This document shows, in pieces, positions 22,803 through 35,616 of a stretch of DNA of 64,000 bases; positions within the stretch are counted from its first letter, which is position 1, and each line of letters begins with the position of its first letter. The DNA is from Macrolepiota albuminosa (taxonomy: Eukaryota > Basidiomycota > Agaricomycetes > Agaricales > Agaricaceae): contig JAMWFC010000044.1 in assembly GCA_027475525.1 (NCBI GenBank), positions 993,340-1,057,339 on the forward strand, written 5' to 3'. The position numbers and the translations under genes are program-made. The notes beneath the pieces are model-generated. The model was given only the letters and a program-made list of their open reading frames with translations, was not told where the DNA came from and searched no databases.

Positions 22803-25430
22803 CGGTGGGGAGGCTCGTTGGCGTGTTGGTCGGTAAATTCCGGGGGCTTAGCATGGGTGCCTTTTTGTTGTCCCCTGGGGAAGGTCGGCACCGTTCGTTG
22901 GATTCCAGAATTGGGGTCGCTAATTGTTAAAGTCGTTTCGTCGTCGGTAACTGTCTTGATGACTGATCGTGCCAAGACGTCGAAGGGTCTGCCAAGTAGT
23001 AAGTTGTATGCTGAGGATCGTAAAATGTGTATCTGCAAGTAGAAAGTGATGTCGCCAAGGGTGCACGGCACATTCTTGGCAAGGCCTAGAGATCTGTCCA
23101 CCGTACTGTTAGCACTCTGCATGTTTAATATAACTGTTGGGTCGTAAATGAGACCCAAATCATTAGCAACTTTGGCTGCCATAGAAATAATTTAAGACCC
23201 GCTATCCACGATCACCTCCACCTTGTGCTTGTTGTCTATGGTTAGCGCTACTGAGCGGATAGCGTGCAATTCTTGAGCAACGGTAAGAATTGCTGGGTCT
23301 TCTCCATGGTCTACTGACCTAAGATAGGTCTCTACTGGGTCCACAGAGGTGGCGTTAGTGATAGTGTCAGCAGGAGTGTCTTCAGTGTCCAGAGAGTCGA
23401 TGGTAACAGAAAAACCAGGAAGCATGTCGTCCAGGTCCTCAACCTCGGCAACGGCTGTCACCAAGGGTCGTCGAGGAGTGACTGCCATCTTGACTTGGTT
23501 GCAGACGTCGGGAGCAATACTGCAAAGTTTTTCTACTGATAATGTGACGGCGGTTTTCATGATGCGGCTGAAGACATGGTTTGATTTTTCTATATCAAAA
23601 ATTGGCGCGGTAGGTCAGTAGCCGCCTTTGGTACGCTTCTCAGGAGCGGCAAAATTTCTTTGTGTGGGAGCATGATAACGGTTGGGAATCCCTGAGTAGG
23701 GATGGAGAGGCGGCAAAGGCAGTTCAGGAGCAGCAGAGGACGACGATGGTTCTGGAGTGGTGGCTGGCGGTGCAGCAGGAGCAGAAGTCGGTAACTTGTT
23801 AGCGGGTGACATTGGCTTGTATCCTTTAAGAGGCTGTTTAGGCTGCTTAACTTCAACCCCATCAAAAACCTGATTCTTAAGTGAATCTAGCTCCTTCTGT
23901 AACTTGGCGATACATTCTTCCCACGAGAAAGTGGGACGGTCACCAACGCTGTTGAAGTGTAAGACTTCGTGAATCATTTGCTGCTGAGTTGCCTGCTCAG
24001 GGTCAGGGTTGGCATTGCCAGAAAGCGTGCCGGTAACGATTTGTCCTGGATTGCACCTATGCCATTCATCAACTCGCTCCTGGAAGGACTTCTTGTCCGG
24101 GTAGTTGGGGATGGTGGCGCCAGTGGTGAGAACTATCTTGCCGTCGATAGCCCTTCAAATTCTTCCTTGCCGAATGTAATTTTCTAAAGTCACACAGCAT
24201 CCTCTAGTCATAGTGTGGCCAATTTCCCCACAGAAGTGGCAAGGGCCAGACGCGGGTACATTAGCAGGTTGGTTAGCAGTGAGATTGGTCGTGATCATAG
24301 TTTCAATACGGGTCATAGCGGATGCGACGGCAGCGGTAACGGCAGCGTTGAGATCTTCCTTCTTAACAAAGTCAGCAGCAGGAGGTGGGATAGGAATGAT
24401 GCCGTTAGTTCGCTCAGGTGGTGGGCTCGTCCTAGCGCATTGCAGCCCAATGCCAGTGTCTGTCCCCTTGAGAACCCATTTACCAGCTTCAAAGACGTCA
24501 GCAACGTTATAGGGCTTGTCAGGGTGATGGGCCTGATGAACTATCTCTAAGCGGCAAGCAATGCAAGTCCAAAGCGAAGTCGGGATGCCTTGTTGGAATA
24601 GGCGACATTCCTCATTAATATATAGCTTGCCGTTTTGTACTAACCACCTAGCTATCTTTTGAAATTCATGGTAGTATGTTGAGAAGGTGCCAAGAGACGA
24701 CGTGCCATTGTCGAATGACTCCTGGACTAGTTTCTGCAACTTGTTTACCGAGTATTGGATAGCCTCCTCAGTGCCAGGGTACAACTGGATTACTGCCATC
24801 TTCCAGCCTTCATACGAAGCGCCTTGGGCTGGAACTGGTGGGGCAGCAGGAACAAAGGCAGCAAACTCAGCAAGACCTGTCCACGTTTCTGCCATGTCAT
24901 ACGACACGTACCTTGCCGTGTACTCCTTCATCTGTGTGTGGTCGGTAATGCCACAATCTCTGAATAAATACTCTAATTCCTTGAAATACTGGGAGAGTTC
25001 CCGTGGCTTGGACTCATCTTATTTTGGTGCTGAGAAGTGATTGCGTGGCGGCATGCGCTGAACTTGTTGTTCCATGGCAATGGTGGTACCGAGTTTGGTT
25101 AGCGGTTGTGGAGAAGGAGTTCTAGGTATTGGCGACGGAGTAAGCAAAATGACGAGTTGAGAAAGAGGGGTTAAAGGAGTAATGGGGGTAACTGGTTGCG
25201 GTACAGCAAGCGGCGACGCTAAGAGGTCATTGGCGCTAAAGTTGAGAGAATGCGGGAAGAGATCAGGAAATTTGTCTACAGTGGCGTTCTGTAGTTCCTG
25301 TGCAAGAGAGAGACCCAGTAAGGCACCAGGTGGTTGTGGAGTTGATGGGTGGGAAGGAGCTATGCCTTCTGCCGACTGCTTTAGCAGGCGGCACCTACGC
25401 TGGAGACGGGTTTCTGGCGGAATTCTGCCC
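22775..25430 (-). pseudogene. gag: Element E gag and aspartic protease
   Basis: The frame is open from about 25430: a Pro/Leu-rich N-terminus, then the gag core (SKPRELSQYFKELEYLFRD...TARYVSYDMAETW) between about 25020 and 24500. A CHFCGEIGHTMTRGC knuckle (C-x2-C-x4-H-x5-C) lies near 24200. The frame continues through a TGA near 24155 and a Pro/Ser-rich region to the protease, VIVDSGS then a TAA (~23190) then IISM, with NLLLGRPFDVLARS near 22985. CAA-to-TAA and CGA-to-TGA changes explain the stops. The frame closes at 22775, where the RT frame takes over. Confidence 0.78.
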
Positions 25431-25438
25431 TAGAAATC

Positions 25439-25455
25439 CCTCGCGGTGGGCTCCA
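25439..25455 (-). other. Candidate tRNA-type primer-binding site of element E
   Basis: On the minus strand the sequence reads TGGAGCCCACCGCGAGG just upstream of gag. It starts with TGG, as expected for pairing to a tRNA 3' CCA. I could not assign the tRNA, and the LTR edge is not confirmed. Confidence 0.35.
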
Positions 25456-26569
25456 ATTTGATGATGCCCAAAGTTTGGTCAGTAACAAATATAACTATAG
25501 TGTTACCATACCAAAAGCTTGCGTTGGGCGTGCTATAAGTGATGTGAGGAGTCCCAGGCAGGTCCCAGAGAACGCACGGCAACGTCAGCGGCAAGAACAC
25601 AGTAAGCTTAGCGAAGTCTAAGCATCATAAATGCCTGCCGTAGCTGCAAGGTGCAAGTAGGTTGAGGGCTAGCAATAGTCTACAACTGCCGATGAGTTCG
25701 ACGTTGCCGACCGTAAATGAGGTCTTGAGCGTAAGGGAGACTAAAGTAAGGGGAGCAGGAAACTCTGGTCTATTGTTCGATGGGTATGTACAAGTCAGTA
25801 AGTACTTTTTATACTACAAGGAGTTCACCGTCGCCAGTGACTAACCATGGCCAAAGCGCGGTAAACTGGAAAATTTTATAGGGGTAGCTCCAATGGTTTC
25901 AGATCCCTACCGTCCATTCAAGACCCTTAGCAACGCCAGGCGGCAGATCGCAGTGCTAAACCATCAATCTATCACCCTTCTGTCTGTCCAAAATGCTTAG
26001 TGATGTCAGGCGCCAAATCGAGGCGCTAAGCGATGTCAGACGCCAAGATCAAATGCCAAGCTGTCCGTCAGTTTTTGATAGATCATCAGGCTTCTTCCTA
26101 AGCGCTGTCATCAGTGACTGATGCCATCTGTCAGTTGTCATTCTTGCTGCCATCAGCGCTATCATTGATTGGATCCGCTTCTTGCCGCACCCGGCCGTCA
26201 AATATCGCCAAAATTGGATAATTAGCGCGTGCTAAGGTATCCCGAGTCGGTGCCACGTTGCTGTTGCCTGCCATTGATGCGCTGATCCTGTATGGGGTCC
26301 TATCACCAGTACAACAACTGGGTCATTGAGTAGGATCCACTATAAAAGCAGATTCTCCTTCAGTAGATATAGCATTGTTAGAGTTAATCACCCCCACAGC
26401 TATATTCTGCTGATGGTCTACTGCAGCTTGTCAAGCTGCAAATACTTGCAGTGTCTCTCCAGGCTGCTGTGGAGCCTGGAGTAAGGTGAATGCTTTATTC
26501 ACTGGTGACAACAGCAAAGGCTCACTAGCCTTTGGGGCAGGAAAGGGCCAGGCCAAGGATGCTTAAGAT
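25456..26569. other. Unassigned repeat-like region with a TATA box
   Basis: No coding sequence is supported. It should contain the 5' LTR of element E next to 25455. GCTAAGC/GCCAAGC-type words recur at 25900-26060. TATAAAAG at 26341-26348 (plus strand) resembles an LTR or gene promoter, but no matching transcript unit is visible. Confidence 0.4.
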
Positions 26570-27156
26570 CCTCAACTCTGCTTTCTCTGGAGGTATTTCT
26601 TCACCTCTTGATCAAGGAAGTTCATATAGAATTCAATGAACTCCTCTGGGGCCTCAAGGATAATATTATCCCCCATACTATGCTGAATTGCAATGTGTTT
26701 TGCTACTCTAGCAAGCAATTCCTGCCTAGTAAAGGTCTTTAGGACCTCTCTATGATCTCACCAGAACACAAGGACTTGCCAGTTGAGAATCTCATCTGGG
26801 TGAGTCTCTTGGTCTGTATCTGACATTTCAGATGCATCCTCTGGAATTGTCTCAATGTAGGTTGAGAACCCAGTCCTCTGCTCTGATGATGGACCAGCCT
26901 GCAATAAATCTGGATTCTCTCAATAGGGTTTCTTACCAGAGCCCTGTGTACCTATATAGGTGCAATGAGGCATTTCAGCTCCAACTCCTGAGCTCTTAGT
27001 GAGCTCAGGCTGACTCATTCTCTGGCTGGTACTGGGAGATCCTTTAGCCAGGTCACTACTCTGTCCTGATGATTCACCATCAAGCAGTGGTCTAAGTTGC
27101 ATAGTGGCAAACAGCCTCCTGGCATTACTCCAACTCCCACACCCACACCCTTCCAT
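26570..27156 (-). pseudogene. Gag relic related to element 1
   Basis: A minus-strand frame runs from 27156 to about 26570 with two stops (TAG near 26757, TGA near 26919 on the minus strand). Its last part (EEFIEFYMNFLDQEVKKYLQ) aligns with the start of element 1 gag (NEYIELFVRIFELEVVEYL), so it is the N-terminal end of a related gag. No LTR or downstream pol remains beside it. Confidence 0.5.
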
Positions 27157-27537
27157 GATGTGGCATCCTCCATTACTTCTCTTGGAGCACTGTGGAGTGC
27201 TCCATGGCCCAGGTACCCATAATTTGTTCCAGCCACTGCATCTTCCAGAGATATTGCTATGTCCATGAAATCTTTATAATGTTATGCTAATAACATTGTG
27301 ATTCAATGACTGATGATGAGAACTTCTCACTTGTAGTTTGTTCACTTTGCCAAAGGCTAGAGTCAATGCAAGTTTACTTAAAAAAATGTAATGCATTGTT
27401 ACAAAGTCTTTTGTGCAATAAACCATAAGTCAGAACCTGTCTATTGAGTCTGGCTATGGTGTGTGGAAAAAAGCTATTGAGGTTACATAATTGTAACCTC
27501 TCATATATACTCTAAGATGTAAATATATATAAATAGT

Positions 27538-27542
27538 GAAAG
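27538..27542. repeat. Target-site duplication of B, left copy (GAAAG)
   Basis: GAAAG here and at 55796-55800, directly outside the B LTRs. Confidence 0.9.
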
Positions 27543-28392
27543 TGTCACGAACCGCACCTGCACCACCCTGACCCCCCAGTGGTTGCCTCTCCTTGGAAAC
27601 CCACCCCCTGACACAACCCCGGGACATATCGGGCCAAGGCCGACTAGATCCGATGCACCCCGGCCACAACCGGCCCGGCCCAACCCGATACCCAGCTCCC
27701 CGGATAAGACCCAAAGTCCCGCCAACGTGTCACATGCCCTGGACGCCGTCCCAACCCTCGATCAATCAAGCCCAGGAACTGCCCCCACTTGGCACCGCCC
27801 TTCCGGCACCACTCCCAAACCCGGACAATACACCGCAACCCATTTACAACCCCTGAAACCACACAACCGCAGAGGACTGGCACCCGGACAATACACCGCA
27901 CGGGACGCACCACATGGAGGGGGGGCACAGACCTTGCCCAGGGAGCCCGGAGCTCACCCGGCACCTGATATTTAACCCACAGCTCGCAGTACGTTATGGT
28001 AGTCTTGATATTGCTATAACTCGTCTCTATACTCTCTTATCTATTTTATACTTATCTCAATCTATCTATCTTACTCTCTCAAGTCTCTCGGCCCTCTAAA
28101 AGTCTCACTTTAATTCTAATTTAGTCTCCCGGTTCCAGTCTCAGTCTCCTGGTCTCAGTCTCTTTTTCCGATCACCCCTCCGCCCTAGCAAGGCTCTGCC
28201 CACTCCCGCCCCATATTCTGGACTTAGCCTGGGATCCTGCTCTACCTCTTCCTATGAACTCCGGCTCTCCATAGCCATCCCACACCCTACCCAAAACTCT
28301 GGAACTCATCTGGAGACTCTCCGTAGACTTTGAGTCCGCCTAGTAAGGACCCGCTTGCCCCCGGAGGCCCCCGTCATCAGCGGAACCTGACA
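27543..28392 (+). repeat. 5' LTR of element B
   Basis: 850 bp, TGTCA...TGACA. A homologous 844-bp copy lies at 54952-55795. It ends immediately before the primer-binding site. Confidence 0.93.
27967..28012 (+). promoter_or_regulatory. LTR promoter and predicted RNA 5' end of element B
   Basis: A TATA-like GATATTTAA (27967-27975) lies about 30 bp before AGTCTTGATATT (28001-28012), which is complementary over 12 nt to the primer site at 28393-28405. Confidence 0.55.
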
Positions 28393-28405
28393 TAATATCA
28401 AGACT
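28393..28405 (+). other. Self-complementary primer-binding site of element B
   Basis: TAATATCAAGACT abuts the LTR; the same sequence is found in A and D. Confidence 0.7.
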
Positions 28406-28424
28406 CCCCCTTACCCCATTCTCG

Positions 28425-31082
28425 ATGTCTACGTACACCTCCATCTACTATCTCGTGGGCTACCAAACCAATGCCTACAGTCGCCCACTACCCGAACAAT
28501 ACAACCACAGTACCCCCCAACCCATATACCCACCCCCGATTCCCAAAATCTACCCCGCACCCCGATTCTGGGCCCCCGACCTGAATGGAACCTACGGCCC
28601 CTCAGCCAGCCAGCTCCTGCATCCCCTGAACTGGCAGATGTACGCCAACCCTCCCGTCAACTCTGGCACCTACAAGGTGGTACCTGGGGGACTCTCCGAA
28701 ACCCCGTGGGAAGCCACTCTACCTCCAGCCAGTAGAGGGCCATTCACACCCTGGCCGCAGGCCGCCCAACCCCAACCACCCCCCTCAAATACAGAAACCC
28801 CGGAACTGCCCCAGAATCGGCCATGCCCCATGGCGGCCCCGCCGGCCCACCCTCCGACCTCCCCCCTGGAGCGACGAACAGAGGAGTACCTCCGACAGCG
28901 AGACGAAGTGCTGCGCGCACTCCGCACCTCCCCCGAGGAGTTCGCCCGATGCACACGTGCCCTCTTGGTCACCCTTGGCAACCATGACCTCTGGGACACA
29001 CCGGAAGAATGGGCCAATCGCCTCCTCCGCTTCTACAACCAATTCCTAAAAGGGACCCTCCCTGACAACACCAAAAGAACGCTGCAAGTGGACCCGACGC
29101 TCTGGGACGAACTCCAGAGCCTGATAGACGAAATCCACACCAGCCCCAACCTCCGCCACTTCAAGGACCCCCTTGACCCAGCCCGCTCGTTCCACGTCCA
29201 GAGGGACGAGCCCCGCTCAGGTACCCGAGGAAACCCCCCGCCACAAGGCCAACAACGGCAAGAGGAGCTCAACCCTGCCTCCACCACTCTGCGGTCCCTA
29301 AACCTGACTGGGGGCCTCTTCAACCAACCCGCCACCCACACCGTCGGACTCTCCACCCATCCCCGAGCCTACTCAGTGCCCGGCACCTTCAACATGTGGG
29401 CACAGGCGGCTGAAGGCAACCCCCGACTTGAGGGCGACGACACCTCAGACGACACCCTCTCGTACATCGACAAACCTCAGAACCCGGGGCCCCCCCGACA
29501 ACCCCAGGAACCCCCTTCCTGCTACCGCCCCCGAGTTTAACTGCGAACGCCCACCCCACCTGGATCTGTGCCCTTCCCGTGCCCGCAAAGGACCTCCAGG
29601 ACCCCGGGACGATGTCCGGCCACAGCCAGCCCCACCCCGGCCCCCCTTCGGGCCAGGACCCCCCTGGGCCTTCCCCGACCATGGGCCCCCCCACCTCTCA
29701 TATGGCCCCGACCCGGGACCACCTCGACCCTCTTACAGTCAACCCCTCCAACACCCTGGACAGGGCCCCCATCCACCCCCACCTCTCCCTCCCCTCCTGG
29801 GACGACCTCCTCTCGCTGCCCCCCGCCGCCCCCACGGGAGTCTCTCGACCCCCAATAGGCCCCCAGACCCCTGCTCAGGGGGCATGGTCAGCCTCCCAGA
29901 GGAGGCCCACCAGACGGAGGACCTCCCAGAGGATGGGGCGCCGCCGCCAGCGCCTTCCCACCTCAGCAGGGAGGAGGGAACCACTACTACTATTACTACC
30001 ACGCTGCTCCCCCCCCATGCCCACAGAACCTGCAGGACGATACCCGGGACGCCCTCGCCCAGGAAGGTAAGCTTGACATACAGAAACCCGAACCCTTCCA
30101 TGGACGCGACCCCTGGAAGTGGCAAACCTTCCTAATGCAGTGCCTCAACATGTTTCAAGCCAAACCCGTCACGTTTCAGCTTGAAGAGTCCCACGTTGCA
30201 TTCGCCGCCTCGTACCTGCAGGGACTGGCCTTCGATCACTACACGGCCCTCCTCCGGTTTGATCCCAACAACTCCGTACTATTCCAGTAAGTGGCCTTCG
30301 TGCAGGAATTCTCTGGCCGCTTCGGCATCTTTGACACCATCGCAGAAGCCGAGGAAAACCTCTTCAACCTCCAAATGAGATCCAAGGAGCGCTTTGCCAC
30401 CTTCATCGTCCGATTCGAGAAGGAGGCCTATGAGACAGGCTGGAACTACAACGCTCTCCGGTTCGCCCTCCGATGAGCGCTCCCTCAGCGAATCAAGGAC
30501 GTCCTCCACCTCGCACCCAAGCAGACAACATACAACGGCTACAAGGCACTGGTGACCCAGATCGACCAGAGGTACTGGAAAGATCGCAACGAGTACTCCA
30601 GATCTTGGGGCCATTGGGCCCCTCCAGGAGGACCCTCTTGGAAAGCTAATCACTCCGGAGCCCCTAGCCAGGTACCGCAAGACCCCACCACATGTCCGAC
30701 CCCAGGACAAGGACCCCCTGGACCGCTCCGCGCCCTGGCACCACAACCACCAGCCGCCCTCAACGCAGCTGACGTCAACGACATCCCTGACCCCCTCCCC
30801 GGAAACCTCGACGACCCCGATGCCCCAGCCGACGAACACTCCGAAGACGATGGAGAGGAAGCTCTTTGTGCAAACTGAGTCAGGAACCCCGACCACTCCT
30901 GAATCAATGTTCCTGAAGATGTTCAGGAACAGCGACGCTGGAAGGGCACCTGCCTCCTCTGCAGAGAACCCAGACACTTCATCGGCAGCTGCCCAAAGCG
31001 CCAGACCATGGGTCGGGCCGTCTGGACCATTGACGGGGAAGACTGCGACTTCCAATTTATGAAAAACGACCCAGCAATTTAG
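28425..31082 (+). pseudogene. gag: Element B gag, decayed
   Basis: The ATG at 28425 (MSTYTSIYYLVGYQ) aligns with A and D gag starts. The N-terminal frame is open to TAA 29538-29540. The frame then has to change for the Pro-rich middle and the core (LDIQKPEPFHGRDPWKW near 30075; FAASYLQGLAFDHYTALL near 30205). Stops TAA 30288, TGA 30474 and TGA 30876 break the core and tail. The CCHC knuckle CLLCREPRHFIGSC is at about 30950-30995. Gag ends NDPAI-TAG at 31080-31082, overlapping the -1 pol frame exactly as in A and D. Confidence 0.82.
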
Positions 31083-34000
31083 AAACAGAAGATATTCTGA
31101 ATCGCGGTCCGGACCCCGATGTCTTCTCTGCCCCGGTTTCCCATCTTTGTGCCACAGCTCAACAATCCTCGGACACCCTCCTGGCCCACCTCCCTTTGCA
31201 CTCCCCACAGTCCCTCCTCCTTCATACTACCCTCGCCTCCTCCCCGGAGCCCGTCAACACCCTCGTTAATAGCAGCGCCACCGACAACTTCATCGACGAA
31301 GCCTGGATGGCCCTTGCCCCCCAGCCCTCTCAAAAGCTTCCTACCCCCATCCATCTCCGACTCTTCGACGGTAACTCCTCCTCCGCCGGCGACATCACCC
31401 ACTTTGTACAAATGCCCGTGACCTTCGCCTCCGGTCATCATCAGACACTCCAGCTCCTGGTCACCAGGCTCCATGCCACCTCCCCCCCTCATCCTCGGGC
31501 TCTCATGGCTGCACGCCACCAATCTCTGAATCGACTGGAGGACTCTCACGCTTGCCATCGACCAAGACACAACCCAAGAAGCAATCCCCTTCGAACCCCC
31601 GCCCCCTCCAACGGGCCCTGAGGAGCCCCGGTGCCCCCCGGCCTCCGCTCCCAGGCCACCCGCTCCTTCGTGATCCATGTCCACCTCGGCGCCGCCACCG
31701 AACGCCTTCCTGCCCTCGTCAATAGCAGAGCCACTGGAATGTTCATCAGCGACCGCCTTGACCTTCCTCACACCCAGCTCGACAAACCTCTCAGGCTCCG
31801 GCTCCTTGATGGGAACGACACCACCGCCAGACTTATCATGAAGGGACACTCCACCACTATAACGCTCGACAACGGCCTGACATTCCTGGCCGACTTCCTG
31901 GTCACGCGACTCCCTGAAATGACCCCCATTGTCCTAGGCCTCCCTTGGCTCCGAGAGGTGAACCCCGACATCCGCTGGGAAGATCTCACCATGACCTTCC
32001 CTAACCCGGAAGCCCGCCTCGCCGCCGCTATCCACCTCTACCCACAGGACCTGGAAAACCCGGGACGCCCCAAAACTCCCCGAGGAGAACCCATCAAGTT
32101 CCTCCCCAACGTCCCTCGAAACCATTACAAGGGGCCTCACTACCTTGCCCAGAACCACCGGCCCCCCAGGCCCAGCTCCGAACCCGACGGCCCCCCTGGC
32201 TCATCCAGAATCCCGGACATCAAGATCATCGGCTGCACCCCCTTCGCACGAATCCTCCAGGATGGCACCCCAGCCTACCAGCTCCAGATATCCCCGACGC
32301 TACCCGAGGAACACCTCTGGGCTGAAAGCACCAGCCCCGACGCTAAGACTGAAGCCCAACTCCTCACCGAAGTTGTTTCCCCCGAGTATCACGAGTTTGC
32401 TGACGTCTTCTCCGAAGGTAGCGCCAAGGACCTCCCTCCGCATCGGCCGTACGACCACAAGATTGACCTCGAGGATGGCGCAAATCCCCCGCTCGGCAAA
32501 GTCTACAACATGTCTGAGGTCAAACTCTGGGCACTCAAAGACTACCTCGACGACATGCTTGGCAAGGGTTTTATTCGCGCCTCAATCTCTGTGGCCGGCG
32601 CACCGGTTCTCTTCGCCAAAAAGAAGGACGGATCCCTCTGCCTCTGCGTCGACTACCGGGGCTTGAACAAAATCACCAAGAAGAACCAGTACCCCCTACC
32701 CCTCATCGGAGACCTCGTTGACCGACTCAGCAAAGCCAAGGTTTACTCAAAGATCGACCTCCAATCCGGCTACAACAATGTCTGGATCGCCCCGGGACAT
32801 GAATGGAAAACGGCCTTTCACACCCGTTATAGCCTCTTTAAATATCTGGTAATGCCATTTGGAATGACTAACTCCCCCGCGACCTTCCAGTACTTTATGA
32901 ACGACATCTTCCATGATATGAATGACGTCTTCGTCATTGTCTACCTGGACGACATCCTGATCTATTCGGACTCCCTCGATGAACACTGAATCCACGTCTG
33001 ACAAGTTCTCGAACGACTCCGGAGTCACAACCTACACACGAAACCAGAGAAGTGCTCGTTCCACACTACAGAAGTCGAATACCTTGGCGTTATTGTCACC
33101 CTGGACGGAATTTGCATGGACCCTGCAAAAGTCGAAGCGATCCTCAATTGGCCGCCTCCGAAGAACGTCAAGGAAGTGCAATCCTTCCTCAGGTTCGCAA
33201 ACTTCTACCAATGCTTCATCAACAACTACTCCGGTATCACCAAGTCTCTAAACCGGCTAACCTGGAAGGACACCCCCTGGGGGTGGGACAGTAAGTGCCA
33301 AAGTGCATTCACCTTACTCAAGGAAGCTTTCACTTCAGCCCCAATCCTCTGGCACTACGACCCTGCCCTCCCAGTCGTCCTGGAATGTGACGCCTCCGAC
33401 TATGCCATCGCGGGTATCCTCTTGCAGATGGGACTGGACAACCAGAGACTCCGACCCATGGCTTTCTACACCCAATCAATGATCCCAGCCGAGCTCAATT
33501 ATGACATCTACGACAAGGAACTCCTCACGATTGTCAAAGCCTTCAAGCAATGGCGAGCCTACCTCGAGGGCACCCCGCACCAGATCCAAGTCTACTCGGA
33601 TCACAACAACCTGCAGTACTTCATGACCACCAAGCTCCTCAGCTGCCGACAAGCTCGATGGTCTGAGGTCCTCTCGGAGTACAATTTTACCATCCACTAC
33701 CGTCCCGGACGACTCAGAGCCAAGCCCGACGCCCTCATCTGATGACCTGACGTCTACCCCAAGAAGTCCTTCGAAGCCAAGCGAAACGCCTTCAACCACC
33801 GCGTGGTGATCCCTCCCAAACACCTCAACGCAGTACTGATCCTGAACGAAGAAGGCATCCTGAGGCAGGTTTGAGACGCCCCCTGAGACAACTATTTCGC
33901 CCAGCACGACCCCCAGAACAGTTTCCCCGATGGACCAGCTCCCAACCCCTCCTTCACCCTCTCTCCGGATAACAAACTGCTCCTCCAGGACGGCCGCATC

Positions 34001-35309
34001 TATGCCCCGGACTTCAAGCACGTACGCCTCAACATCCTCCGACAACACCACGACCACAAGCTCCATGGCCACCCAGGAATCCGTAAGACACTCCAACTTA
34101 TCTCCCGCACTTACTTCTGGCCAGGAATGAAGAAGGATGTCACCTGGTACATCTGGACGTGTGAACCCTGTCTCCAGGCCAAAGTTTTTCGGCACCGCCC
34201 TTATGGGCTCCTTAAGCCCCTGCCCATGGGGAGGTGTCCGTAGTCATCCATCTCCATAGACCACATCATCGAGCTCCCAGAATCGGAAGGGTACAATGCC
34301 ATCCTCATCATTGTCTGCAGGCTCACTAAGCAGGCCATCTTCGTCTCGTGCCACACCACCGACGACGCCCCGAGATTTGCCCAGCTCTTCCTCGAATATG
34401 TGAAGCACGGACTACCTGACGACATCGTCTCCAACCGAGGCCCCCTCTTTGTCTCGAAGTTCTGGATGTCCCTGTGCAAGGCTCTCAGCATCCGGACCAA
34501 CCTGTCAACCGCCTACCACCCAGAGACCGACAGCCAGACCAAATGCGTCAACCAGACCCTCGAACAGTACCTCCAGATCTACGTCAATTACCTCCAGAAC
34601 GACTGGCGTGCAGAGCTCCCCCTCGCTGAGTTCACCTATAACAACACCCCCCACTTGGCCACTGGGGTGTCCCCCTTCTTTGCAAACAAGGGATACCACC
34701 CCTGGTTGACCCTGTCCCTCTGGGATATCCCAGCCCATGCTGCCCACGAAGCGGCCCAGGACCTCCGGGACCTCCACGAGTTCCTCCGGAAGGAAGTCGA
34801 CGTCGCAAATAAGGCCTACTCCAAGCATGCGAACCCCCGGCGGGAGAACACGCCCAACTGGCCCCCCAGGACCCTAGTCTGGCTCGACCGACACAACCTC
34901 TGGACCCGGCGCCCCTCGATAAAGCTCGACCACAAGCGCTTCGGCCCCTTCAGGATTGTCCGGAAGGTTTCCTCCCATGCCTACCAGCTCGACCTCCCTC
35001 CGAGCCTCGAAGGGGCTACACCCCGTGTTCCACGTATGACTCCTCGAAAAACACGCCCTGGACCCGCTCCCCGGACAACGCTCCGGCTGACCCCCGCCCC
35101 TCGAAGTAGACGACGAGTATTATTATGAGATGGACCAGGTTCTCGACTCCCGAGTCATCCGCGGGCGAGTAAACTACCTCGTGCAATGGGTCAGCTACGG
35201 ACCAGAAGACGACACCTGGGAACCTCCGGGAAACTTGAAAAACGCCCCCGACAAGCTCCGGGAGTTCCACCGCACCCACCCCGGCAAGCCCCGTGCCCTC
35301 CAGGGCTGA
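31079..35309 (+). pseudogene. pol: Element B pol: tandem proteases, RT, RNase H, integrase, chromodomain
   Basis: Both protease active-site motifs are mutated: LVNSSATDNF near 31265 and LVNSRATGMF near 31717, against DSGAT in A and D, consistent with G-to-A changes. RT retains [11 protein letters not shown] (~32945), then stops at TGA 32987-32989. RNase H ([11 protein letters not shown]) is near 33380; TGA 33740 follows. The integrase zinc site is near 34040-34170. The second catalytic Asp is Asn (SNRGPLF, ~34432). A frameshift near 35020 precedes the chromodomain ([17 protein letters not shown], ~35175-35225). The end is TGA 35307-35309. Inactive copy. Confidence 0.85.
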
Positions 35310-35616
35310 AATCCCACAGACGGCCTACAAGGACGTAACCCCTGCCTCTGGATTCACCCGGGATTCAACTCCCACCCATAATTTTTCCGATTTCCTTTCC
35401 CTGCCTCTTATTTTTCTATACTTACCAAAAGCAGTCTCCGATGCCTATCCATAAGTTTTTCCAACTTCCTTTCATGCCACCTATTTTCTGGACTCACCGA
35501 AGGCAATCCCAGATATCTATATACATACTATTGATACACTAAATACACCTCCAAGAAAAACAAAAGAAAAGAAAAAAAAAGCGAACTGCCAAAAAAAAAA
35601 AAGAAGAAGACACCCC
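35310..35616. other. Element B convergent 3' region
   Basis: A/T-rich spacer between the sense pol and the antisense gene, with imperfect direct repeats (TTTTCC..TTCCTTTC.. at ~35387 and ~35457) and a long A/G run (35553-35612). No gene seen. Confidence 0.5.

Larger units (their letters stand above)
21122..25455 (-). mobile_element. Element E: old minus-strand Ty3/gypsy element truncated by element 1
   Basis: Reading from 25455 downward, a possible tRNA-type primer site is followed by gag, protease and RT. RT is cut in its thumb region at 21122 by the LTR of element 1. RNase H and integrase must lie left of the window or be lost. Stops occur at 25020 (TAA), ~24155 (TGA), ~23190 (TAA in the protease) and ~21958 (TGA), with a frame change near 22790. 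LTR boundaries were not found. Confidence 0.78.

Noticed and set aside
26341..26348. Promoter of a host gene at the TATAAAAG
   Set aside because: No plus-strand coding sequence with splice or domain support follows before element B; recorded only as a motif.
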